Source: Pirellulales bacterium
GTDB lineage: Bacteria; Planctomycetota; Planctomycetia; Pirellulales; Thermoguttaceae
Assembly (NCBI GenBank): GCA_030617125.1
Contig: JAUWWA010000060.1
Span: 1-8,124 of the forward strand
Length of the DNA: 8,124 bases
Reading direction: 5' to 3'
The position numbers and the translations under genes are program-made. Position 1 is the stretch's first letter. Every line of letters begins with the position of its first letter. Of the stretch, positions 1 to 5,674 are shown piece after piece. The notes beneath the pieces were generated by a model, which saw only the letters and a list, made by a program, of their open reading frames with translations, did no database searches and was not told the DNA's origin.

Positions 1-194
1 GAGGCCTTCATCGCCTCCGCCATGCGAGGCAGTTCGACGATGATCACAATGTCGTGCTCGCCCAGCATGGCGTAGATACCCTTGATCTGGCCGCCTAGGT
101 CCTCGACAACCTTGTGGACCTGCCGGGTCCGATCGACGCTGACCTTCTCCAGCGCCTCCGACGAGTACCTGCCGAACATGAAAAACGTTGCCAT
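1..194 (-). CDS. GYD domain protein (partial, C-terminus outside window)
   Basis: This is the N-terminal 64 residues of a small protein of the GYD family (Pfam PF08734), whose members are usually around 100 residues. The reading starts MATFFMFGRYSSEAL and continues with a Lys/Val-rich helix, then GGQIKGIYAMLGEHDIVIIV, the alternating Gly/hydrophobic pattern typical of the family's ferredoxin-like alpha/beta fold. The ATG at 192-194 is preceded by GGGAG at a good Shine-Dalgarno distance, so the start is well supported. It lies 14 bases downstream of the exonuclease stop codon on the same strand and is probably co-transcribed with it. The biochemical role of GYD proteins is not established; no catalytic residues are evident. 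The gene is cut by the left window edge. Confidence 0.88.
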   Translation of the reverse strand, partial: MATFFMFGRYSSEALEKVSVDRTRQVHKVVEDLGGQIKGIYAMLGEHDIVIIVELPRMAEAMKA

Positions 195-208
195 AGGAAT
201 CTCCCGTT

Positions 209-1030
209 CTAGGTGGGGGCGGGCCAGGGGTTCGCCCAATCGCCCCAGTGCTGCATGTACAAACGGTAAGCCGGCACGACTTCGGACTGCTGCTCGAGCC
301 ACGCCTTCGTGCCGGCGATCAGTTGTTGCTCTTTCTCCAGTGGGAGCTTGCCGGTCAGTACGAGTGAGCGCAGAAAGACAAAGTAGGTATCGAGCACGTC
401 GCACCGACAGTAGTCATTGATTTCGGCGAGTCGGCCGGCGTCGTAGAGGTCTTGGACCATGTCGCCTTGCACGTCCATTTTGCCCGGCTTGCCGAGCAGA
501 TTCGCCGCCAGGTTCAGTCCGCCGGTGAATCGGGTGCAGCCGAAGTTGGTCAGTAGTTCGCACAGGTCGATATGCGCCTTGGTGTTGTATCGATTGCGGG
601 GTTGTTCGAACGACTTGCCGCCGGTGTGGAACCAGCCGGGTACGCTCACGCCGTAGCGAAACGCGGCCAGCTCCAATAACGGAACGTCGAATCCCCGCCC
701 GTTGAAACTCACCAGCGTCGGCCGGCGGTACTTCTCCCAGCCTCGCCAGAAGTGCTCAGTAATGACGTGCGGGCGGAACTCGGGCTCGTCGAGCACGACG
801 ACGTCAATCAGCCGGTAGTCGCCCGACACCTTACCCACCGCCACCGAGACGGGTAGCTGAAACGTGTATGGGATGAAGTCGCTTTCATACTTTGCCATCA
901 ACTCGGTCCGGTAGCGACGCACCGCCTCGGCCGGCTCGATCGACTCGCCCGAGTAACGGATCTTGGCCACCAACTCCGCGTCGGCGACGCTCTCGATGTC
1001 GAACACCAAGTAGCAAACGGCAGCGGGCAT
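209..1030 (-). CDS. PolB-like predicted 3'-5' exonuclease (DEDDy, DnaQ-like fold)
   Basis: The 273-residue protein matches the predicted 3'-5' exonuclease family related to the proofreading domain of DNA polymerase B (Pfam PF10108). All three exonuclease motifs are visible. Exo I is FDIES with D11 and E13. Exo II is SFNGRGFD with D115. Exo III is YCRCD with Y207 and D211, the YxxxD form of DEDDy enzymes. Between them lies a family signature around residues 170-199 (GGLNLAANLLGKPGKMD, then a DLYDAGR helix). It would remove nucleotides from DNA or RNA 3' ends with two metal ions; the substrate is unknown. The ATG at 1030 follows AAGGGA at good spacing and starts just before motif I. The frame stays open upstream to 1315, but a start there would add 95 residues with no recognised domain. 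The GYD gene follows 14 bases after its stop, suggesting a two-gene operon. Confidence 0.9.
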   Translation of the reverse strand: MPAAVCYLVFDIESVADAELVAKIRYSGESIEPAEAVRRYRTELMAKYESDFIPYTFQLPVSVAVGKVSGDYRLIDVVVLDEPEFRPHVITEHFWRGWEKYRRPTLVSFNGRGFDVPLLELAAFRYGVSVPGWFHTGGKSFEQPRNRYNTKAHIDLCELLTNFGCTRFTGGLNLAANLLGKPGKMDVQGDMVQDLYDAGRLAEINDYCRCDVLDTYFVFLRSLVLTGKLPLEKEQQLIAGTKAWLEQQSEVVPAYRLYMQHWGDWANPWPAPT

Positions 1031-1336
1031 GGCTGAATCCCTTCGGAAGAAGACTTCAGGGCGTCGAATTCCGCTTGTGGTTCCACGGGTCATGGCCCAC
1101 CGGGCCGATCCCACGGGCCGCACCGCGCGTGGGTGCCGCACTGAATAGCCTACCACAGCTACCCCGGGTTTGGAAAGATGCCGGCCTGCGTCGATCAGCC
1201 GCGGGACAATCCGCACAACCAGGTGCTTCCGGACGCCCATGTTGCCGACCATTACGTGGATACCGTGGAAGACGTCAAAAATAGCGCGGACGCGCTTCTC
1301 ACCGTGCGTCCTCATCGAACGAATCTCGTGCAGCTC

Positions 1337-1359
1337 AGCCAGAGGATCTGCAAATCGAG
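1337..1359. repeat. 23-bp near-identical repeat, copy A
   Basis: The 23 bases here match 2908-2930 with a single mismatch (A at 1352 versus G at 2923) in the same orientation. Read on the minus strand, this copy can be translated as LDLQILWLS, close to the C-terminal motif of the sugar transferase encoded by the other copy (LDSQILWLT). The frame ends ten codons later and nothing else of a transferase was found here. Confidence 0.75.
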
Positions 1360-1392
1360 CCTAAGCGGTGGGAACTTGTCGGCTGTGGAATC

Positions 1393-1463
1393 CCTCTCCG
1401 GAGGTAAGTCCTGGCCGAGCTTCCAAGAATTTCGGATTCTTCTTGGGGCCACGCCCAATGGGC
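1393..1463. other. Cluster of nested inverted repeats (possible structured RNA or regulatory DNA)
   Basis: Three inverted repeats lie in tandem. The first is CCTC (1393-1396) with GAGG (1401-1404). The second, the strongest, combines TGGCC (1412-1416) with GGCCA (1447-1451) and CCAAGAA (1423-1429) with TTCTTGG (1440-1446), giving 12 pairs with a six-base bulge on the 5' side. The third is GCCC (1453-1456) with GGGC (1460-1463). An alternative inner pairing, AAGAAT with ATTCTT, would present a TTCGG loop. It does not match any riboswitch I recognise, and no T-run follows, so an intrinsic terminator is not clear. It lies 160 bases upstream of the NHL-repeat gene and upstream of the candidate promoter. 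Confidence 0.4.
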
Positions 1464-1491
1464 TTGACTTTCTCGCCTGGGCAACTACATT
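1464..1491 (+). promoter_or_regulatory. Possible sigma-70-type promoter for the NHL-repeat gene
   Basis: TTGACT (1464-1469, five of six consensus bases) and TACATT (1486-1491, four of six) are separated by 16 bases, in the only intergenic space upstream of the plus-strand NHL gene. This would leave a leader of roughly 125 bases before the GTG at 1623. Planctomycete promoters often deviate from the Escherichia coli consensus, so the match is only suggestive. Confidence 0.3.
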
Positions 1492-1515
1492 CAGGCTTGT
1501 GCCGCTTGGCCTGAT

Positions 1516-1534
1516 CGTCTGACGTGCGTCTGAC
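1516..1534 (+). repeat. 8-bp direct repeat with 11-bp period
   Basis: CGTCTGAC occurs at 1516-1523 and again at 1527-1534, separated by GTG. The 11-bp period places both copies on nearly the same face of the helix, as in tandem binding sites, and they lie between the candidate promoter and the NHL-repeat gene. Such a short repeat can also arise by chance. Confidence 0.4.
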
Positions 1535-1622
1535 CTTCACGGCTACCGGTACAATGCACGGTTACGGTGGTCGATCGGCGGCTGCCGACGTACTAAAAGA
1601 TCTTTCCAACAGGAAAAACGGT

Positions 1623-2627
1623 GTGAGAATCCTTGTGGCGGCGTTTATTGGTATAGTCGGGGTATGGTCGGCATCGTCGGCGGCATCGTCGGCGGCTTTG
1701 GCGGCGGAACAGGGCAAGCATGCCGTTGTGAATGTCGGTGCCGAGTTGGCCTCGCACGTCGAGATCGATCCACTCGATGTCAAATTCGAGCGTCTCAGTT
1801 CGCTGCAAATTCGCAACGACGACAAGCTACTGGCGTGCGACAGCGGGGCGAAGGATATCAAGGTGATCGACCCCCAAGGCAAACTGATCGGCACCATCCA
1901 GTTCGACTTCGCCCCCCAGGCCATCGACGTGGCCGGCGACGGCACAATCTACTGCGGCGGTCAGGGCCACGTGGCAAAGCTCGACAAACGCGGCGAGCTG
2001 CTCCGCACGGTAAAGATCCCCAAACCGGATGCCAACGGCGACGGCCAACAGCCGAGCCCCATGCGACGCGAGCAGCGGGTCTCGGGGATTGCCGTATCGA
2101 AGGGCGACGTGTTTGTGGCCGTCGGATCACAATGGAGTCTTCGCTCACGCTCCATACTCTTCCGCTTCGACCGTAACCTTGAAAACCTCAAGCTGATCGT
2201 CGAGGACCTGCGGGGATGCTGCCAGCGGTGCGACATCGTTACCCGCGACGGCATCGTCTACATCGCCGAGAACACACGGCATCGTGTCGATCTGTTCGAC
2301 CGAGAAGGCAAGCTGCTGGACAACTGGGGGCAGCGGAGTCGGAACGAACTGGAAGGTTTTGGAAGCTGCTGCAATCCCATGAACCTCTGCTTCGACAAGG
2401 CCGGTGTGCTCTACACGTCGGAGTCGGGCCTTGGCCGTGTGAAACGCTACACCACGAAAGGCAAGTTCCTGGGGCTGGCTGGCTACGTGGGAGTGGAACG
2501 GTTTACCCGCGCCGGTCACACGGCGGCCTCGTGCAGCAACATGGCCGTCGCCATCACCGCCGACGGCCGGCGAATCTACGTAATGGACTACGGAAACAAC
2601 CTGATCCGCGTGCTGCGGAAGAAGTGA
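1623..2627 (+). CDS. Secreted NHL-repeat beta-propeller protein, cysteine-rich
   Basis: The 334-residue protein has an N-terminal export signal (MRILVAAFIGIVGVW, then an Ala/Ser stretch) with likely cleavage near residue 28, so it should act outside the cytoplasmic membrane. The rest is built of NHL-type propeller blades, with repeated patterns of Asp-rich turns followed by a hydrophobic strand and a short Gly-Lys-Leu turn. Examples are VIDPQGKLIG near 81-90, KLDKRGELL near 119-127, LFDREGKLLDNWG near 224-236 and IYVMDYGNNLIRVL at the end. Nine cysteines are present, two in CC-x2/x5-C clusters (C199, C200, C203; C249, C250, C256), with C304 in AASCSNMA. GTG at 1623 is chosen because AGGAA (1611-1615) is well spaced and the signal peptide then begins at residue 1; the frame stays open upstream to GTG 1524. 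NHL proteins usually bind proteins or ligands; the partner is unknown. Confidence 0.8.
   Translation: MRILVAAFIGIVGVWSASSAASSAALAAEQGKHAVVNVGAELASHVEIDPLDVKFERLSSLQIRNDDKLLACDSGAKDIKVIDPQGKLIGTIQFDFAPQAIDVAGDGTIYCGGQGHVAKLDKRGELLRTVKIPKPDANGDGQQPSPMRREQRVSGIAVSKGDVFVAVGSQWSLRSRSILFRFDRNLENLKLIVEDLRGCCQRCDIVTRDGIVYIAENTRHRVDLFDREGKLLDNWGQRSRNELEGFGSCCNPMNLCFDKAGVLYTSESGLGRVKRYTTKGKFLGLAGYVGVERFTRAGHTAASCSNMAVAITADGRRIYVMDYGNNLIRVLRKK
1672..1695 (+). repeat. Perfect 12-bp tandem duplication in the signal peptide
   Basis: GCATCGTCGGCG occurs twice in direct succession inside the NHL-repeat gene, encoding ASSA-ASSA at residues 17-24 of the predicted signal peptide. The reading frame is kept, so length variation here would change only the signal peptide. 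Confidence 0.85.
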
Positions 2628-2801
2628 CGCAAGAATCGAAAAGTCCTCGCACCTTCACGCTCAGTCGGCCGGTAGCATTTCGGACGTTGGTTTCCACGGC
2701 TACTACCGCTTTCGTTTTTTTGCAGTGCCAACAAACGATCTGTGGCGTCACCACGAACGCATATGGATATCGTGCACAACCGGTCTTAGGTTACGCTACA
2801 G

Positions 2802-2813
2802 CCTTGCGCAAGG
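2802..2813. repeat. 12-bp perfect palindrome in convergent gap
   Basis: CCTTGCGCAAGG is a perfect palindrome between the convergent NHL-repeat (plus, ends 2627) and sugar transferase (minus, ends 2871) genes. It could form a short hairpin in RNA from either strand or be a protein-binding site. No T-run follows on either side. Confidence 0.5.
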
Positions 2814-2844
2814 GACGTGGGCAGTCCGACGACAGAGTACTTTC

Positions 2845-2858
2845 GGTTCGTGTGAACC
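2845..2858 (-). terminator. Short hairpin after the sugar transferase gene, weak terminator candidate
   Basis: GGTTC (2845-2849) and GAACC (2854-2858) form a perfect 5-bp stem with a four-base loop, 12 bases past the stop codon of the minus-strand sugar transferase. The position suits a terminator, but no U-rich tract follows on the transcript, so the function is uncertain. Confidence 0.3.
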
Positions 2859-2870
2859 ACAAGGCCGATC

Positions 2871-4274
2871 CTACGCCGTTCGGCTCCGAAGGCCCTGCCA
2901 GACCGTTAGCCAGAGGATCTGCGAATCGAGACACAGCGACCAGTGCGAGATGTAGTAGAGGTCGCACTGGATGCGATGCCGCAGCGAAGTGTCGCCGCGC
3001 CAGCCGTGGACTTGCGCCCAGCCGGTCATGCCGGCCTTGACTTGGTGGCGTTGGGCGTAGTCGGGAATCTGCTTGCGGAACTTCTCGACAAACACCGCCC
3101 GCTCCGGACGCGGTCCGACCAGGCTCATCTCGCCACGAAGCACGTTGAAAAGCTGCGGCAACTCGTCGAGACTCCATCGGCGCATGAATCGACCCAGCCG
3201 GGTGCAGCGGCCATCGTTCCGCCTGGCCCAAATCGGACCGGTCGCGCGTTCGGCGTCAATGCGCATGCTGCGGAACTTCAACATCGAGAACGTACCGCCG
3301 CGATAACTCATTCTCGCTTGACGGTAGAAGATCGGGCCGGGGCTGGTGAGCTTGATCGCCACCGCCAGCGCGGCCATCAGCGGCGCAAGCAACACGAGCA
3401 CCGCCGTGCCCAGCACCAGATCCATCGCCCGTTTCGCCACGCGCGGCCAACCGTAGTGTGGGCTTTGCCGCAAGCCGAGAAACGCTACGTGGTCGACCTC
3501 GAGCATCCGCAGTTTCATACCGGCCGTGTTGGGCAAGTCGGGCACGAGTTGCACCTCCACCAGCACGTCGCCAAGCGCGCGGTACACCGCCGGTAACTCG
3601 CCGTAGCGCGAAAGTGGCAGTGCGACAAACACATGGTCGACGTCATGTTCCGAGACGATTCGCTTTAGCTCGTGGATGTCGCCGAGCCGTGGCAGGACGG
3701 TCGGCTCGATCCGAGCACACCGGTCGACAAACCCGACCGCTTCCAGTCCGGTCCACTCGTTTTGCCGAATCGTTTCGGCCACCAGCCGGCCGGTGCGTCC
3801 GGCGCCGACGATCACCGCCCGGCCGCGGTTGAGCCCCCGGCCGCGGAGATACTTCAGCACACTCCAGATCACGCGGCGCAGCAGCGTGAGCATCGTTGCG
3901 TTGAGTATCAGAAACAACCCCAAGGCCAATCGCGACTCGTACAAGTCGCGGCGGTAGAAGGTGACCGTGATGGCCAACAGGAACAACAACCCGCTGGCCT
4001 TGCAAACGACACCAAGCTCGCGGGGAAGCTGCCTGAGCCGATGGACTTCGTACAGCCCGCAGAACCGGTACGCCGCGGCGGCCAGCAAGAGCACGACGGG
4101 CAGGCCGCGAACGACCAAATGAAAATCGGGCACCCCGGCAGGCGAGTCCCACAGGGTGAACCGCAGCAGATACGCCCCCACCCAAACCACGGTGGTGACG
4201 GCCAGGTCGCAGCCCAGGAATACCAATACCAGCTTGTCCCCGTGTCGGCGGTACATGGGGGCGTCTTGTAGCAT
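2871..4274 (-). CDS. Polyprenyl-phosphate hexose-1-phosphate transferase (WcaJ/WbaP-type sugar transferase)
   Basis: The 467-residue membrane enzyme would transfer a sugar-1-phosphate from a UDP-sugar to undecaprenyl phosphate at the inner membrane, the first step of exopolysaccharide, capsule or O-antigen assembly. The N-terminus has four hydrophobic segments (about 14-36, 51-70, 91-107, 115-133). A Rossmann-like CoA_binding_3 domain follows, with GAGRTG at 157-162 in AVIVGAGRTGRL. Another hydrophobic helix (about 285-309) leads into the bacterial sugar transferase domain (PF02397), with SPGPIFYRQ (311-319), KFRSM (333-337), the SLDELPQL motif carrying the catalytic pair D370/E371, and GEMSLVGPRPE (381-391). 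Length and domain order are normal for the family. The sugar cannot be read from sequence. ATG 4274 has no clear ribosome site; ATG 4256 is an alternative. No other polysaccharide genes lie in the window. Confidence 0.92.
   Translation of the reverse strand: MLQDAPMYRRHGDKLVLVFLGCDLAVTTVVWVGAYLLRFTLWDSPAGVPDFHLVVRGLPVVLLLAAAAYRFCGLYEVHRLRQLPRELGVVCKASGLLFLLAITVTFYRRDLYESRLALGLFLILNATMLTLLRRVIWSVLKYLRGRGLNRGRAVIVGAGRTGRLVAETIRQNEWTGLEAVGFVDRCARIEPTVLPRLGDIHELKRIVSEHDVDHVFVALPLSRYGELPAVYRALGDVLVEVQLVPDLPNTAGMKLRMLEVDHVAFLGLRQSPHYGWPRVAKRAMDLVLGTAVLVLLAPLMAALAVAIKLTSPGPIFYRQARMSYRGGTFSMLKFRSMRIDAERATGPIWARRNDGRCTRLGRFMRRWSLDELPQLFNVLRGEMSLVGPRPERAVFVEKFRKQIPDYAQRHQVKAGMTGWAQVHGWRGDTSLRHRIQCDLYYISHWSLCLDSQILWLTVWQGLRSRTA
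2908..2930. repeat. 23-bp near-identical repeat, copy B
   Basis: This copy lies inside the 3' end of the sugar transferase gene, encoding part of LDSQILWLT (residues 449-457) on the minus strand. It differs from copy A (1337-1359) at one base. Because this part of the transferase is conserved, shared descent of a gene fragment is one explanation for the repeat. Confidence 0.75.
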
Positions 4275-4308
4275 GTTGGGCCGGGGGCGTCAACCCAGAA
4301 TGACCCCA

Positions 4309-4332
4309 GATCTTTTCGGAACGAAAAGCATC
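4309..4332 (-). terminator. Inverted repeat at the end of the HD gene, possible terminator or attenuator
   Basis: CTTTTCG (4312-4318) and CGAAAAG (4322-4328) form a perfect 7-bp stem with loop GAA, extendable by GAT (4309-4311) with ATC (4330-4332) across a one-base bulge. It overlaps the HD gene's stop codon (4331-4333) and lies 35 bases before the sugar transferase start. It may separate transcription of the two same-strand genes. The transcript lacks a U-tract after the stem, so efficient intrinsic termination is doubtful. Confidence 0.45.
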
Positions 4333-5674
4333 ACCAAGGTCTCGAATTGGCGAGTTGCTTAGCTGCGTCGCCGCACTCATCGGGAACGTAGTAGCGGAAT
4401 TCCTCTTTAGGCGGCCCCGTGACAGCAGCCAAACGGTCAAGGAGTCGGGAGATTTCTTGCACTGACGTATCGTCTAGCTTGATGAAGATAGCATTGTACG
4501 GGTCTTGCTCCTCTTCCTCTTTCTCGGGCATATACGGCATATGCGGATTGTATACAGCCAGCTTCAGGTCGTCCCGAAGAGCATAGAACTCTGGATCAAA
4601 CCCCTTCTCCTGGACAAGCTTATGCAACTCGGATTCCCATTCCACTCGCGCATCGCAAACACCCTCTTCCGAAACCGGGTCTGCGATTGCCACGAACCTG
4701 TCGCGTTTAAGAAATCGTTGAGCAAGGTCATTGAGTACTTTGTCGGGATGCCGTGTCCAGACCTTCAACTGGTAAACAACTGTTGCGTCTTCTAGAGCAA
4801 GGTATTGCTTTACGCTTGGCTCGGGTGCATCCAGAAACTCACGGATTTCAACAACAAGATAAGCATCTTCCCGCCTCGAGTGCATTTGCTTCGCACGCTC
4901 CCACGTGGCGTGGAGGAGCTTCTCAAACCCTCGTGTCGTCTTGTGTTGGTAGACTGTCCTATACATGTAGAAGCGCGCGAAGATGTATTCCTCGATTGCA
5001 TATATGGCCTTCTCTGGCCAGGCGAGCACCGGTTGCCCGTCTATTTCTACGTCGAGCGAAAAGGAGCTAAGGATTCGATACGAATCGAAATGGCCATAGC
5101 CGGCACCAGTGAAGTAGCTGTCTCGGCGGAGGAAATCTAGCCGGTCAACATCCAATTCACTTGAAACAAGCGCTTTCTCCCACGGTGGTCGATCTCGATT
5201 CTCCTTGTCAATTAAAGCTGCTACGTGCTCAGGGGAGATATCATACTTCACAAGCTTCTGATGTACCTCCGTTTCGCGGGATCGGATAATCTGGCACGAC
5301 CAAGTCTCGTGGTCGATTCCGAGGAGGTACTTGGAAAGGTGCGAGAACGGACCGTGGCCCACGTCGTGTAGCAAAGCTGCTGCTAACAAGCACTCGCGTG
5401 GTCGTTTGAAGCGAAGTCCGGTCCCCACCGTCTCAATGCGCCGCCAAGCCTGCTGCATCAAATGTAGCACACCTAGTGTATGAGATAGCCGGCTGTGGTC
5501 CGCTCCGGGATAGGTGAAATGACTGACGCCGAGTTGATGGATACGCCTGAGCCGCTGAACTTCAGGCGTGTCGATCAGATCGAGGAGCCAGTCGTCATCC
5601 ACCCGATCGATCACAACGTAGTCGTAGAGCGGATCGCGGAATATCTTGTCTGTCTTATCGATCACTAGAGGCAA
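4331..5674 (-). CDS. HD-domain phosphohydrolase, YwfO/dNTPase-like (COG1078 type)
   Basis: The 447-residue cytoplasmic protein belongs to the HD superfamily group containing Bacillus subtilis YwfO, Enterococcus faecalis EF1143 (a dGTP-activated dNTP triphosphohydrolase) and, more distantly, SAMHD1. It begins with the group's entry motif KIFRDPLYDYV. QRLRRIHQLG (40-49) follows, then the metal site: H65 in SRLSHTLG, H103/D104 in LLHDVGHGPFSH, and the final Asp in ELDVDRLDFLRRD (D175/D177). H107 and H112 are also kept, so the site looks intact. The C-terminal half (about 230-447) is divergent, with an acidic run near 394-401. Hydrolysis of dNTPs or a related nucleotide is the family expectation, not shown here. 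The longest start is TTG 5674; GTG 5665 is equally possible, and neither has a Shine-Dalgarno. Both overlap the end of the upstream YwgA-like gene (20 or 11 bases), pointing to translational coupling. G+C is about ten points lower than in the neighbours. Confidence 0.9.
   Translation of the reverse strand: MPLVIDKTDKIFRDPLYDYVVIDRVDDDWLLDLIDTPEVQRLRRIHQLGVSHFTYPGADHSRLSHTLGVLHLMQQAWRRIETVGTGLRFKRPRECLLAAALLHDVGHGPFSHLSKYLLGIDHETWSCQIIRSRETEVHQKLVKYDISPEHVAALIDKENRDRPPWEKALVSSELDVDRLDFLRRDSYFTGAGYGHFDSYRILSSFSLDVEIDGQPVLAWPEKAIYAIEEYIFARFYMYRTVYQHKTTRGFEKLLHATWERAKQMHSRREDAYLVVEIREFLDAPEPSVKQYLALEDATVVYQLKVWTRHPDKVLNDLAQRFLKRDRFVAIADPVSEEGVCDARVEWESELHKLVQEKGFDPEFYALRDDLKLAVYNPHMPYMPEKEEEEQDPYNAIFIKLDDTSVQEISRLLDRLAAVTGPPKEEFRYYVPDECGDAAKQLANSRPW

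Larger units (their letters stand above)
1031..1622. other. Long gap without a confident gene
   Basis: About 590 bases separate the divergently transcribed exonuclease (minus) and NHL-repeat (plus) genes. No recognisable protein family was found on either strand. Part of it (about 1118-1360) has high G+C at codon positions one and three and is open on both strands: a minus frame continuous with the exonuclease, and a plus frame 1178-1522. It could therefore be a decayed or unrecognised coding fragment, but I cannot choose a strand. The region also holds one copy of a 23-bp repeat (1337-1359), nested inverted repeats (1393-1463), a possible promoter (1464-1491) and an 8-bp direct repeat (1516-1534), listed separately. 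Confidence 0.6.

Noticed and set aside
1524..1622. Upstream extension of the NHL gene to GTG 1524 or ATG 1554
   Set aside because: These starts place 23-33 hydrophilic residues before a clean signal peptide, while GTG 1623 has an AGGAA ribosome site at good spacing.
2704..2722. T-run after the NHL gene as an intrinsic terminator
   Set aside because: Seven or so T residues occur near 2715-2721, but no convincing hairpin directly precedes them.
2216..3040. Plus-strand frame of 274 codons spanning the end of the NHL gene and the convergent gap
   Set aside because: It crosses two better supported genes in another frame and strand, with Arg/His/Pro-rich composition typical of an out-of-frame read.
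3672..4271. Long plus-strand open frame (199 codons) inside the sugar transferase gene
   Set aside because: It lies opposite a strong, fully recognisable transferase frame and its translation is Pro/Gln/Arg-rich without domain features; a shadow of high-G+C coding sequence.
3643..4440. Minus-strand frame of 265 codons overlapping the sugar transferase and the HD gene end
   Set aside because: It is out of frame with the transferase on the same strand and lacks any motif.
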